Source: Bacteroidota bacterium
GTDB lineage: Bacteria > Bacteroidota > Bacteroidia > Bacteroidales > FEN-979
Direction: 5' to 3'
DNA length: 64,000 nucleotides
Assembly (NCBI GenBank): GCA_026391735.1
Contig: JAPLDL010000013.1
Location: forward strand, 62,001-126,000
Within the stretch, counting starts at the first letter, position 1. Each line of letters begins with the position of its first letter. Under the pieces are notes generated by a model that saw nothing but the letters and a program-made list of their open reading frames with translations, did no database searches and was not told the DNA's origin. The translations under genes were made by a program, and so were the position numbers. Positions 25,919-35,342 of this stretch are shown piece by piece.

Positions 25919-26977
25919 TCAGGCAGCCAGCAGATTATCAGCTAGCTTAATAGCATCGAGTGCATCCAGCGCAAACCCGTCGGCCCCGACTTTCTCCCAG
26001 AGGAGGTTGGCTACTTTAAACGGATAACCGCCCACCATGATTTTCAGCCCGGAGGGGATACCAGGATCGCTGCGTATCAAGCTGATCATTTCTTCAACAG
26101 CGCTTACATGAAAAGTCATGGTCGCTGAAATTGCCAGGAGTTTAGGTTTGATTTCCTTGATAAACCTAATCAATCCTGCAACAGGCATGTTTGCTCCAAG
26201 ATAATACGTGTCCCAACCATTCATTTCAAAAAAATCGGTGACAATCCTGGCTCCCATCTCATGCAGTTCTCCTGAAACACAGGTTGTGACCATCTTCCTG
26301 TCTTTCTTTTCACCGGTAAATAAAAATGGATACAGCTGAGACATGACAAGTTGGGTGGCCCCTGTGCAAAAATGCTCCTGTGCCACACTGATCCTGTTGG
26401 TCTGCCATAACCTCCCGATCTCATATTGAACGGGTTGAAATACATTAAGATAAATATCTTTAACCGGAACTCCCGATTTAACTTCATCCAGGATAAGTGA
26501 CAAGGCATTATTCCGGTTCCCCTTGAGTAAATAATTGAGGTAGTTCTGGGCCAGTGGAGTCAGAAAGTTTTCCATGGCAGGTATTGATACCTGTTGCTCT
26601 GCTGACAATAAGAGGATGACAGCCTTGTCGAGAATGGGATTGACAACGAGGTTTTCATCCTCTGTACACACCTTGTTAATCCTGGCTTTTATTAACATCA
26701 TGCTTTCTGCTACATCCTTCATTGGAACTTTAACCGAGGAAAGAAAAGTCCTGAGCCAGGAAATAAATTCCTCGAACAGTGCCGGCTGCCCGGCCCAGAC
26801 CGATTCAGCCAGGAAAGACAATATCCATGCAACATCCTTCTGAAAGTTTTCCTTCTGGTGCTCAGTGTAATTGTCTGCCATATCGGGTCGCAGAAGAAAA
26901 TGATCGGCAAGGATCAAAGCAGGAAGAGTGGATTTCAAACCCAGCAGCTTCTCATTAAGGAACATTTTCTTTTCCAT
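25919..26977 (-). CDS. B12-binding protein with Wx9EH photoreceptor signature
   Basis: 352 residues, no signal peptide. Residues 1-130 are helical and resemble the N-terminal sensory/co-antagonist helices of RsbR-type proteins, although this assignment is weak. Residues about 135-222 are the four-helix cap of B12-binding proteins. They contain W191, nine residues, then E201-H202 (LWQTNRISVAQEHF), the Wx9EH motif of CarH-type photoreceptors. Residues about 227-352 are the Rossmann-like B12 domain with SGELHEMG (lower ligand His239), SATMTFH and MVGGYPF. No MerR DNA-binding domain or methyltransferase domain is fused. A light- or cobalamin-responsive signalling role is inferred. Confidence 0.82.
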   Translation of the reverse strand: MEKKMFLNEKLLGLKSTLPALILADHFLLRPDMADNYTEHQKENFQKDVAWILSFLAESVWAGQPALFEEFISWLRTFLSSVKVPMKDVAESMMLIKARINKVCTEDENLVVNPILDKAVILLLSAEQQVSIPAMENFLTPLAQNYLNYLLKGNRNNALSLILDEVKSGVPVKDIYLNVFQPVQYEIGRLWQTNRISVAQEHFCTGATQLVMSQLYPFLFTGEKKDRKMVTTCVSGELHEMGARIVTDFFEMNGWDTYYLGANMPVAGLIRFIKEIKPKLLAISATMTFHVSAVEEMISLIRSDPGIPSGLKIMVGGYPFKVANLLWEKVGADGFALDALDAIKLADNLLAA

Positions 26978-27050
26978 AATGTAAATAATAATTTTTCAGA
27001 TATTTACAAAACAGCCTATAAATCTGGTCTTTATTGAATGGTTGAAATTT

Positions 27051-28715
27051 TTATTTCACAACCTTCCCCGTCCAGGTGAAGCTTTCGCAGGTCATCTTCA
27101 ATAAATAAATACCATGGCTTTTATCTGACAAGCCATTAAGAGAAAAAACATTCTGGCCCTGCAGGCTTTTTACTGAACGTTTCATGACAGGATTGCCGGT
27201 TTGATCATACATGACCAGGTTTACCTGTTCATCACGGCTGCAAACATAGTTTACTGTAATATGATCATCAAAAGGGTTTGGATAGACCGATATATTCAAA
27301 CGCGGCGTCTCCCTGATTTTAAGAACCAGGGCAGCATTTGCAAAATCAGGGATCCCGAATCCAAGCAATGAATCAGGACTGGCAAATTGGCTGGAGGAGC
27401 GTTCGATGGCCTGGTATACTTCGAAATTGGTGACCGATGGTTTGGATTGCCATAAACAGGCAACCAGCCCGGCAATAAGTGGTGAGGAAAATGATGTCCC
27501 GCTTCCCCGGGTTACAGATCCGCTTGTAGAGGAGACTACCGTTTCAACACCCATCGCTGCGACATTCGGTTTTACCCTGCCGGAAGTGTCGACTCCCACG
27601 CTGCTGAAGTAGGCCCTGTATCCATTTGAATCCACTGCGGCAATAGCCAGCACTCCATCACCGTCGGCAGGAGCGCTCATGCAGTCCCAGCCTGAACCGC
27701 CCGAATTACCTGCACTGTTCACAACAGCGATTCCTTTGCTGGCGGCAAAATTTGCGCCTCTCGTGGCGGGAGTGGAATGACCATTCATATCGGCACAGGT
27801 ATGATTGTATTTCGGTTCGTCAAATGTTGTATACCCCAGAGATGAATTGATCACATCAGCCCCGACGCTGTCGGCAAACTCAGCTGCGGAGACCCAGTTG
27901 TATTCCTCAATGATATTCTCTGAATTGACATCTTCAGAACGAAGTAACCAGAAATTAGCTTTCGGAGCCGTGCCGACCAGCAATCCAGGGAGGTTTCCTC
28001 CCATGATTGAAAGCACGCACATACCATGGTAATACTCATTATACACATTGTTCCCGGCTAAAACGAAATCGCGGGTCCCTAGAATCTGTCCATTGGCACG
28101 CAAACTGTCAAAAGCAGGAAGCACATCGGCATTGAGGAATCCTGCATCCAGAACCGCGATCACCTTACCCTCGCCATGAAATCCAAGATTATGCAGGGCT
28201 TCTCCCCTAACCTGGTGGATCTGGGTGTAGGAGATGCCGTAATTGTATGAAGCCGGGGAGTTCACCGATTTAGCCGTAACTGACTGAACAACATCAGAAA
28301 ACCTTGACTCGATCTGGAATTTATCATCCGGCCCAGGCACTCCTTTTTTACCTCCCGTGCTTTTATACACCCTTGAAACAAAAGGCAAAGCCCTGATGGC
28401 AGCTATTACTGAGGTATCTGCTGCATAAACAGTTATCCCGTTCAGCCATTTTGTAGGGTTAAGAATTGACACACCCAAATTTTTCACCTGCTGAATATAA
28501 GAAGGATTAACAGGGAGGTCGTCTTCTACCACCGGGATGCCCTGGGCATTCCTTCTATCAATAGCACGCTGGGTCAGAAACGCCTGAGGATTATTGGTTG
28601 AATAAGGTGTCCCGTTTTTATCAGTAAAAGCGACAAAAAATTTATTCGGTGCAACCTGCCCCGAAACTGCCAGGACCATGAAAAGAAAAAATATAGTCAA
28701 TATATGGCTTCTCAT
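27051..28715 (-). CDS. T9SS-exported subtilisin-like serine protease (S8)
   Basis: 554 residues with a signal peptide (ending LAVSGQ). An N-terminal prodomain-like region (about 24-150) precedes an S8 catalytic domain. Asp190 lies in VIAVLDAGF, His230 in EYYHGMCVLSI, oxyanion Asn337 in NSAGNSGG and Ser408 in GTSFSSPLIAG. The last 80 residues form a T9SS type A sorting domain: NISVYPNPFDDHITVNY, YDQTGNPVMK, GIYLLKM, TGKVVK. It should be secreted through the type IX system and released or anchored after sorting. The start is an ATG followed by a good signal; no overlap with neighbours. Confidence 0.92.
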   Translation of the reverse strand: MRSHILTIFFLFMVLAVSGQVAPNKFFVAFTDKNGTPYSTNNPQAFLTQRAIDRRNAQGIPVVEDDLPVNPSYIQQVKNLGVSILNPTKWLNGITVYAADTSVIAAIRALPFVSRVYKSTGGKKGVPGPDDKFQIESRFSDVVQSVTAKSVNSPASYNYGISYTQIHQVRGEALHNLGFHGEGKVIAVLDAGFLNADVLPAFDSLRANGQILGTRDFVLAGNNVYNEYYHGMCVLSIMGGNLPGLLVGTAPKANFWLLRSEDVNSENIIEEYNWVSAAEFADSVGADVINSSLGYTTFDEPKYNHTCADMNGHSTPATRGANFAASKGIAVVNSAGNSGGSGWDCMSAPADGDGVLAIAAVDSNGYRAYFSSVGVDTSGRVKPNVAAMGVETVVSSTSGSVTRGSGTSFSSPLIAGLVACLWQSKPSVTNFEVYQAIERSSSQFASPDSLLGFGIPDFANAALVLKIRETPRLNISVYPNPFDDHITVNYVCSRDEQVNLVMYDQTGNPVMKRSVKSLQGQNVFSLNGLSDKSHGIYLLKMTCESFTWTGKVVK

Positions 28716-28810
28716 TTTTATTTAGATTAATTTCATGGTAAAATTACATATTTTCTGACTGATGGCTGAGTTCAGAAATATAATCCGCCGAAAAAAAATA
28801 AAATCTTTAT

Positions 28811-30469
28811 TTAATTGCTCCTGACGATACTTTCCTCGGATATCAGGACAGGAACATAACCGGGAACCGGGTTCCCGCTCCCGCTGTCAAGGTTGTACTG
28901 AAACAAGGAGACGACATCAAGTTCAGAACCAGTCCAGGCCCCCGGTTTAATTACCAGGAATGTCCGCACAGGTTTGGATGACAATTCTGCATTGACCCAT
29001 GAACCCGTGTTTGCATAGATGCCGGTATATTGTTTCCCTGCAGGATAGACTGATATCATTGGATTATGAGTATGCCCAAAAACGACCAGCTTATAAACTC
29101 CCGGAGCTTCCGGCTGCATGAATTCATATGAAGCAGCAAAAGAAAGATCGAGGCTGCCGTTCAGAATGGCCATCAACACCGGCATCATGACCGGGACAGC
29201 GTTCCTGGATTCAGTGGCAGACCAAAACTCCTCGATGTTGGAAGCATACATATCCCTGGCTCCGTTGTAACTGAAAGGGCCCGGATAATTATCTATGCCA
29301 CCCATCAGAACGTTTGATGAATCTGCAGCAAGATTAAGAGTGTAATGGATTTTCAGGTATTCAATGGCAGCAGTCCAGGCTGTCATGAATTCCAGCTGTC
29401 CCTTTTCTGATTTGGTCTGCGGATGTCCTTTTCCCCCGTGCTCCATCAACCCTTCGGCATCAAGCCTGGAAACAAAATATCCGGGTGGCAGGATATGGCC
29501 CGGGTTTGACAAGGGCTGGGGACAATTAAAGAAATCATAACGGTGGCCATGCTCCATGATCATTTCATCCACAGGAGAATAATGACCCAAACCGGTGGAA
29601 TCCCCTTTCCAAATAACTCCCGGGATAATCTCCTGGAGGATCTCATTTGTCAAAAGCATATCATGGTTACCCGGAACATAAACCAGTTGTATCGTCCCGC
29701 TTGATGCAATGGCTTTAAGCTCACTTATAATATTGACATTCACTGGCGCATTTGCAATAGAATGGAAGTAATCCCTGGAATCCCGGATACCGGCCCCCGT
29801 ATCAAAGGGAGCAAGCCGGTAAGGGACAATCCATTCGTCGAAGAGATCGCCAAGGATCACTACTTGCCTCACCTGGGAATTCACGAGCACAGCGTTGAGC
29901 AGACTTTCAAGAGCTGACTGGTTCCTGGTGAACCAGCAATATCCGAGTGCCGCTGACCTTGGATCCCCCATATGGATATCACTTATACAAACTATGGAGG
30001 TTCGCTGTAAGGTATCGTTATCGATGAGCAGCTGCTTTGCAGCGGTCCTTACTTCAATCGTCGTATTCGAAGCCAGTGTAAGACCCGAAACTGATCTCAG
30101 CCCGGTTTTAATCAGAATCTCGTATCTCCAGCCATCACGCAAGTTGAAATCAGGTTTGAAAGCCATGATCAGTTTCCGCCCCGAAGAAATCATCGTAAAC
30201 TTTGAGTCCAGGTTACCTTCTTTCCCTGAAAAGGAGATATTTCCCTGGACAGTTGAAGAGTCAAGAGCCTGGCTGAAATCCAGTTCGATCGAACGTTCCT
30301 GGTAATTCAAAGGATAATACAAACCGTTCTGCATCATCGATCTTGACAGATTTACGGTCAGGTAAACCGGTTCGGGTTGGGGTTCCTTCTTCTTACAGGA
30401 TACATGGATTACAGCAATACAAACTAAAGCTGTCATCATGAATAATGCGGTAATTCGCGGAGATTTCAT
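28811..30469 (-). CDS. lipoprotein metallophosphoesterase with N-terminal Ig-like domain
   Basis: 552 residues. The lipobox is VSC near residue 25, followed by KKKEPQPEP. The N-terminal region (about 35-145) looks like a bacterial Ig-like (Big_5/SbsA) domain. The calcineurin-like core shows all motifs: SDIHMGD, ILGDLFDEW, VPGNHDML and VFGHTHNP, giving the two-metal site. A large insert lies between the GNHD and GHTH blocks. It acts outside the inner membrane. The substrate could be a nucleotide, a phospholipid headgroup or another phosphoester; not decided. It is transcribed toward the subtilase gene, 95 bases apart. Confidence 0.87.
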   Translation of the reverse strand: MKSPRITALFMMTALVCIAVIHVSCKKKEPQPEPVYLTVNLSRSMMQNGLYYPLNYQERSIELDFSQALDSSTVQGNISFSGKEGNLDSKFTMISSGRKLIMAFKPDFNLRDGWRYEILIKTGLRSVSGLTLASNTTIEVRTAAKQLLIDNDTLQRTSIVCISDIHMGDPRSAALGYCWFTRNQSALESLLNAVLVNSQVRQVVILGDLFDEWIVPYRLAPFDTGAGIRDSRDYFHSIANAPVNVNIISELKAIASSGTIQLVYVPGNHDMLLTNEILQEIIPGVIWKGDSTGLGHYSPVDEMIMEHGHRYDFFNCPQPLSNPGHILPPGYFVSRLDAEGLMEHGGKGHPQTKSEKGQLEFMTAWTAAIEYLKIHYTLNLAADSSNVLMGGIDNYPGPFSYNGARDMYASNIEEFWSATESRNAVPVMMPVLMAILNGSLDLSFAASYEFMQPEAPGVYKLVVFGHTHNPMISVYPAGKQYTGIYANTGSWVNAELSSKPVRTFLVIKPGAWTGSELDVVSLFQYNLDSGSGNPVPGYVPVLISEESIVRSN

Positions 30470-30576
30470 AAAAATGGTTCTTAACCACCAGCAAGTTAAG
30501 CAGAAAATTCAAATTTCGTATATAATTAAGCTAAATTCTTATTTACCTTTACATGGCTGAACTATTGCTGTGATAA

Positions 30577-31063
30577 ATAAACATCTGCCTTTTATTTGAC
30601 GTCAATATCAAGGTACTCGGGACAAGCACCGGGACAGCGACCGATAAATCGGGCCGGTTTGCTCTGAAATTGGAAAATATTCCGGTTTCACTTTTATTTT
30701 CCTGCGTGGGATATGAGGATGAGAAGTTCAGGGTAACTAAAACCCCCGGCAAGGAATTCGAATTTCTTTTGCGGTCGAAGGCCTATAACCTGAAGGAAGT
30801 GAACATCACCTCAACCAATTATTCTTTTCTCTTTAAAGACAGGGACTATTCTGTACTTGATTATGTATACTCTATATCTTAAAAATGACTTAGTGCGGAT
30901 ACACCGTATTGATCTGGAAACCGGTCAGTTAAAGAAAGGGACTATATTGCCCCTGCCCTATCCGGAAAAAATTGAAATTTACAATGGTGAGGCTTATTTT
31001 CTGAATAAAGGAATGAATGAAAACTGTAAACTTGCCAAATGCAGATTGTCGTACCTGGTTTGA
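30577..31063 (+). pseudogene. broken CarboxypepD_reg-like/beta-propeller gene
   Basis: The frame from 30577 has no start codon but reads D-V-N-I-K-V-L-G-T-S-T-G-T-A-T-D, K-S-G-R-F. This is a CarboxypepD_reg-like domain, with LLFSCVGYEDEKF and YNLKEVNITS further on. It stops at 30880-30882, just after FKDRDYSVLDYVYS. A second frame (30857-31063) continues with KNDLVRIHRIDLETGQL and IEIYNGEAYFLNKG, which resemble the inner strands of the propeller-like body normally following such a domain. The pieces are out of frame with each other, lack a signal peptide and are far too short for the family. I infer 5' truncation plus a frameshift and deletion. Confidence 0.6.
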
Positions 31064-31144
31064 AATCGCTTTGTGGCATAGTTTGAAAAACGATTGTACT
31101 GAAGATAAATTCTAGCATTAGGAATAATTCTCCTGAAAAAGTAT

Positions 31145-31152
31145 TAACTTTG
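31145..31152 (+). promoter_or_regulatory. candidate -7 element for the lipoprotein gene
   Basis: TAACTTTG fits TAnnTTTG exactly and lies 82 bases before the chosen ATG at 31234. This implies an untranslated leader of about 75 bases. No TTG at the ideal distance is seen. Confidence 0.4.
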
Positions 31153-31233
31153 AAACTGTTCAACATCAACCTAAAAAAAATTGCATATCATGAAGAGTGC
31201 GGAGTCAGCACTTTAATCACTGACAAGAAAAAA

Positions 31234-31821
31234 ATGAAAAAGATCCTTGTATTCCTTTCCGCGATTGCCTTGATCTCAATGGTCGGCTGTAAAAAAGACT
31301 CATCCTCATCAGAACCCACTGGCCTCAACAACCAGGATATCGTTTCTGCGATTTTTCAGGCAGGTATGGCCTGGAACACTCCGACAAAATCCCTGAATTC
31401 GATATACCCGATTAATATTACTGTTGAGAGTACAATAGCCGGACCTGAAGGTGGAAACATCCATGTGCTCGGAAGCGTAACCGGCTCTATGACGGTCAAC
31501 GACCAAACAGGAGCAATAATAAGCGGTACAATGCTGCTCGGACTTACTGAAACGATCAATGCGTATGCATTTAAATCCAACGGTCAGACCTACACAATGA
31601 ACGGGGCACCCTATATCTCACTGGCAGGGACATTCACCCTGGTTAACGGAGGCACTTTCGGGACAGCTTCCAGTATGGATATCGGAGGCGGCGTAAGAGT
31701 TACCGGCCCGGGAGTTGATAAAACAATCAACATCAATCTCACCATCATTCTCAATTCACACGGAACCGGCGGCAGCGTTAGCGGAACAATAGACGGGGTC
31801 TCTGTTAATTATAAATTGTAA
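31234..31821 (+). CDS. hypothetical lipoprotein
   Basis: About 195 residues from the ATG at 31234, where a lipoprotein signal MKKILVFLSAIALISMVGC begins (Cys19). The frame extends upstream to 31150, but that part is charged and overlaps the promoter. After a Ser-rich tether the mature part is Gly/Thr/Ser-rich and beta-repetitive (VLGSVTGSMTVNDQTGAIISG, GGSVSGTIDGVSV). This suggests a small beta-sandwich on the outer membrane. I recognise no family or function. Confidence 0.72.
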   Translation: MKKILVFLSAIALISMVGCKKDSSSSEPTGLNNQDIVSAIFQAGMAWNTPTKSLNSIYPINITVESTIAGPEGGNIHVLGSVTGSMTVNDQTGAIISGTMLLGLTETINAYAFKSNGQTYTMNGAPYISLAGTFTLVNGGTFGTASSMDIGGGVRVTGPGVDKTININLTIILNSHGTGGSVSGTIDGVSVNYKL

Positions 31822-31878
31822 TCGGTTCGCCTGTTCGTTGAGAAGCTTCCTTTTCAGTACCTCAGAAATCATTTTATC

Positions 31879-33306
31879 ATGAAGTTATCCAGTATTAGTT
31901 TGCTATTTGGGATGGCTATTGCTTTGGGATTCTATCCGTTAACGGGTAATACCTTTGGAACAGGCCATTCAGCAACCGCAAAATCCGGCAGGCCTGTCTC
32001 TGTTATGCTAACAAGCTACAGCACGACCCTGCTGGCCAATGGGAAAGATCATACCCGGCTGCGGATAGCACTCACCGACAGCCTGTCGAGGGAAGTCACT
32101 TCAGCCAAAGACACAGTAAGGGTTTACATAAGCGGTGACGGCAAACTTGCAGCCACCGATTCGGGTACACTTGTTATTTGTCAGGATACCGCCGGAATGA
32201 AATATGCTGCATGCAAGCTGGTGAAAGGAGTTTACAACCTCATCTTCATTGCCGGCACCAAACCAGGAAAAGTGAAGGTCGAAGCACGTTGCGGGAAATT
32301 ATGGCCCGGGTCTCATGAAATCCATACGCTTAATCCCGGCTTTCACATGATGAAACCAAAACCTGAGCAATTGCCGAAAACAACCAAAACTATCGATAAG
32401 ATGATAGGCGCCGATATCTCATTCCTCCCTGAGATCGAGGCCAGGGGAAACAATTTTTCAGATTCCGGGAAAGTCAAAGATGCCATCAGGCTGCTTAAAG
32501 ATCATGGATTCAATTATATCCGATTAAGGGTCTTCGTTAACCCTTCCGGCAAAAAAGGGTATTCACCAGGTAAGGGATTTTGTGACCTTAAACACACTCT
32601 TGACATGGCAAGGCGGATCAATGAAGCCGGGCTGAAACTCCTGCTTGATTTTCATTACAGTGATTACTGGGCCGATCCGCAGCAACAGAATAAGCCTGAG
32701 GCATGGGCAAACCTGGGTTTCTCGGCACTAAAAGATTCGGTGAGAACATACACGGCAAAGGTGCTTCTTGCCTTGAAAAAACAAGGCACCCTACCCGCCA
32801 TGGTCCAGATCGGAAATGAGATCAACCACGGAATCCTTTGGCCCGAAGGCCACATTGGCAACCCCGACCAGCTTGCCGCGCTGCTTAAGGCAGGCATGGA
32901 AGGTGTTGAAGATGTTGATCCCGGGCTTATTGTCATGATGCATCTTGCCCTTGGAGGACAAAATTCAGAGGCGGTATTCTGGCTCGACAACATGATCGCC
33001 AGGGGAGTAAAGTTCGACATCATAGGTCTCTCCTATTATCCGAGATGGCATGGAACCCTCGACGACCTTAAATTCAACCTCAATGATCTTCTGAAACGGT
33101 ATCATAAACCCCTTAATATAGTTGAATATTCTGACTTCAAACATGAAGTTCATGATATTGTTTTCGGCTTGCCCGATAACATGGGGAAAGGGGCATGCAT
33201 CTGGGAGCCCCTCAACAACTGGAGCGGGCTGTTTGACCAGAAAAACAACACTACAGTACTAATGCAGGTTTACAATGAACTTAATACAAAATATCTGAAA
33301 CCTTGA
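31879..33306 (+). CDS. ganB: GH53 endo-beta-1,4-galactanase with N-terminal Ig-like domain
   Basis: 475 residues with a signal peptide (about 1-25). Residues 38-155 are an invasin/Big-type Ig-like module (VMLTSYSTTLLANGKDHTRLRIALTD). The GH53 barrel (about 172-475) opens with MIGADISFLPEIEARG and continues with FNYIRLRVFVNP and LLDFHYSDYWADPQQQNKPEAW. Acid/base Glu314 is in QIGNEINHG and nucleophile Glu416 in NIVEYSDF. The family hydrolyses beta-1,4-galactan side chains of pectin (arabinogalactan I). No SusC/SusD genes are nearby. The symbol follows the family name and is tentative. The stop is 2 bases before the SDR gene. Confidence 0.9.
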   Translation: MKLSSISLLFGMAIALGFYPLTGNTFGTGHSATAKSGRPVSVMLTSYSTTLLANGKDHTRLRIALTDSLSREVTSAKDTVRVYISGDGKLAATDSGTLVICQDTAGMKYAACKLVKGVYNLIFIAGTKPGKVKVEARCGKLWPGSHEIHTLNPGFHMMKPKPEQLPKTTKTIDKMIGADISFLPEIEARGNNFSDSGKVKDAIRLLKDHGFNYIRLRVFVNPSGKKGYSPGKGFCDLKHTLDMARRINEAGLKLLLDFHYSDYWADPQQQNKPEAWANLGFSALKDSVRTYTAKVLLALKKQGTLPAMVQIGNEINHGILWPEGHIGNPDQLAALLKAGMEGVEDVDPGLIVMMHLALGGQNSEAVFWLDNMIARGVKFDIIGLSYYPRWHGTLDDLKFNLNDLLKRYHKPLNIVEYSDFKHEVHDIVFGLPDNMGKGACIWEPLNNWSGLFDQKNNTTVLMQVYNELNTKYLKP

Positions 33307-33307
33307 A

Positions 33308-34036
33308 ATGAACATATCCGGAAATAAAATCCTGATCACAGGAGGGGCATCAGGCATAGGACTGGGCCTTGCCGAACGGTTCGTTAAAGAAAACAATACG
33401 GTTATTGTCTGCGGAAGGCGTGAGGCGCTATTAAAGGATTTAAAGGGAAAGCTTCCGGGCATTATCACATGGGTTTGTGATCTCTCATTAGCCCCGGAAA
33501 GGGAAGAGCTTTTCAACTGGATATCCGCAGAGCATCACGACCTGAACGTGCTTATCAACAATGCCGGTATCCAGCAGATCATGGGGATTCACGATACTGA
33601 CTTTTTCCCAAGGGCAGAAGAAGAAATAAAGATCAACATCGAAGCCCCGCTCCATCTGACATCCTTGTTTCTTAAACTCCAAAAACCTGACACCATCATC
33701 AATGTCACCTCCGGACTTGCGTTCGCCCCTTTGACTTCAGTCCCGATATATTCCGCTTCAAAGGCATTCTTTCATTCTTTCACACTTTCGCTCAGGCATC
33801 TGTTGCTAGCGAAGAACGTTGAGGTTATCGAATTGATCCCTCCTGCCCTGAATACCGATCTTGGTGGTAAAGGCCGTCATACTTACGCCCCTCCTGTTGG
33901 TGATTTCATTAACGCAGTGTTTGAGCAGCTGGAACAGGGCAAAACTGAGATCAGCTACGGCTTCAGTGAAAACATGTTAAAAGCCGGACCGGAAGATCTG
34001 AAAAAAGCATTCGAGAGGATGAATGCACCAAGGTAA
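33308..34036 (+). CDS. SDR family oxidoreductase (DltE-like)
   Basis: 242 residues, classical short-chain dehydrogenase. The nucleotide-binding motif is ILITGGASGIGLGLAERF, followed by LINNAGIQ, catalytic Ser in INVTSGLAF and the YSASKAFFHSF Tyr-Lys pair. DltE-like proteins share this overall sequence, but the substrate is not known. No cofactor preference can be stated with confidence; the RRE after the second strand (VCGRREALL) suggests NADP. It starts 2 bases after the galactanase stop. Confidence 0.88.
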   Translation: MNISGNKILITGGASGIGLGLAERFVKENNTVIVCGRREALLKDLKGKLPGIITWVCDLSLAPEREELFNWISAEHHDLNVLINNAGIQQIMGIHDTDFFPRAEEEIKINIEAPLHLTSLFLKLQKPDTIINVTSGLAFAPLTSVPIYSASKAFFHSFTLSLRHLLLAKNVEVIELIPPALNTDLGGKGRHTYAPPVGDFINAVFEQLEQGKTEISYGFSENMLKAGPEDLKKAFERMNAPR

Positions 34037-34061
34037 TTCATTATTTTTCAAGAAAAGCCCC

Positions 34062-34736
34062 ATGATCAACTTTGAAGCATTATTCAGAATCTCATATGGG
34101 ATGTACATTGTTTGCTCTGGCGATAAAGCCAGAGGCAACGGATTCATTTCAAACACTGTATTCCAGGTCACTGCCGAACCTCCGAAGTTCGCAGCCTGCT
34201 GCCATAAAAACAATTTCACCTCCGGGTTGATCCTGAAGTCAGGGGCATTTTCAGTTTCGATACTGAATCAAAATGCCTCCTCGGATATCTTCGGCAGATT
34301 CGGATACAAAAGCGGAAAAGATTTTGACAAACTAGCAGGGATGAATGTAAAGTATGGAGATACCGGCGTTCCCGTTGTCCTGGACGAAAGCATTGCATTC
34401 CTTGAATGCAGGCTGGTCGAGACCATCGATGTGGGAACCCACCTGATGTTCATCGGCGAGCTGGTAAATGCCGAAATGACGGATGATTCAAAAGAGCCAA
34501 TGACTTACCTGTACTACAGAAAGGTAAAAAAGGCTGCCTCTCCTAAAAATGCCCCGACCTATATTGACAGGTCAAAACTTGCAGAGAATCAGAAACCTGC
34601 ATTCAATAAGTATGAGTGCCCCGCATGCGGATATATCTATGATGAAGCTACAGAAAAGATAAAATTTGAGGAGCTGCCCCAGGACTGGGTATGCCCGGCA
34701 TGCGGAAGCAGAAAAACTGATTTTATTAAACTATAA
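34062..34736 (+). CDS. flavin reductase-rubredoxin fusion (Hrb-like)
   Basis: About 224 residues from the ATG at 34062. The earlier ATG at 34023 overlaps the SDR gene and adds a non-conserved tail. Residues 1-150 are a flavin reductase/flavoredoxin domain (GMYIVCSGD---GNGFISNTVFQVTAEPPKFAACCHKNN). The last 50 residues are a rubredoxin with two CPxCG knuckles: CPACGYIYDEATEK and WVCPACGSRKTDF. High-molecular-weight rubredoxins of this design shuttle electrons from NADH to flavodiiron oxygen/NO reductases or to rubrerythrin. The rubrerythrin gene follows after 19 bases, which supports a peroxide/oxygen detoxification pair. Confidence 0.88.
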   Translation: MINFEALFRISYGMYIVCSGDKARGNGFISNTVFQVTAEPPKFAACCHKNNFTSGLILKSGAFSVSILNQNASSDIFGRFGYKSGKDFDKLAGMNVKYGDTGVPVVLDESIAFLECRLVETIDVGTHLMFIGELVNAEMTDDSKEPMTYLYYRKVKKAASPKNAPTYIDRSKLAENQKPAFNKYECPACGYIYDEATEKIKFEELPQDWVCPACGSRKTDFIKL

Positions 34737-34755
34737 CAAATAAAAACATTGTGCT

Positions 34756-35334
34756 ATGTCAACATCATTGAAAGGAACAAAAACAGAGCAAAACCTGTTG
34801 AAATCATTTGCAGGCGAATCTCAGGCAAGGAACCGGTATGAATTTTTTGCCAGTGTTGCGAAAAAAGAAGGCTTTGAGCAGATCGCAGCAATTTTCATGG
34901 AAACCTCGAACCAGGAGAAAGAACATGCAAAGCGTTTCTTTAAATTTCTGGAAGGCGGGATGACCGAGATCACTGCAATGTATCCTGCCGGAATTATAGG
35001 AACTACCAAAGAAAACCTGAAAGCCGCAGCTGAAGGCGAACATGAGGAATGGACTGAATTATATCCTCATTTTGCCGAGATTGCAAAAGAAGAAGGGTTT
35101 ATGGAAATTGCAGTAGCTTACCAGATGATCGCCAAAGTCGAAGCTGAACATGAACGCCGGTACCTGAAGCTTCTGCAAAACGTTTCAGAAGACAAGGTTT
35201 TTATGAAGGACGGTAAGGTATGGTGGAAATGCCTTAACTGCGGCTATGTATACGAATCTGAAAAAGCCCTTGAGAAATGCCCTGCCTGCCAGCACCCGAA
35301 AGCATACATGCAGGTGAGAGAGGAAAATTATTAA
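34756..35334 (+). CDS. rbr: rubrerythrin
   Basis: 192 residues, normal rubrerythrin length. The four-helix diiron domain carries the expected Glu/His ligands: [48 protein letters not shown] and [15 protein letters not shown]. The C-terminal rubredoxin domain has CLNCGYVYE and [11 protein letters not shown]. It is an NADH-linked peroxidase in anaerobes, protecting against hydrogen peroxide, and needs an electron donor such as the Hrb-like protein encoded just upstream. Confidence 0.95.
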   Translation: MSTSLKGTKTEQNLLKSFAGESQARNRYEFFASVAKKEGFEQIAAIFMETSNQEKEHAKRFFKFLEGGMTEITAMYPAGIIGTTKENLKAAAEGEHEEWTELYPHFAEIAKEEGFMEIAVAYQMIAKVEAEHERRYLKLLQNVSEDKVFMKDGKVWWKCLNCGYVYESEKALEKCPACQHPKAYMQVREENY

Positions 35335-35342
35335 AGAGAATC

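Noticed and set aside
25919-26977. Corrinoid methyltransferase subunit (methionine-synthase-like)
   Set aside because: No methyltransferase partner or activation domain is nearby, and the cap carries the Wx9EH motif.
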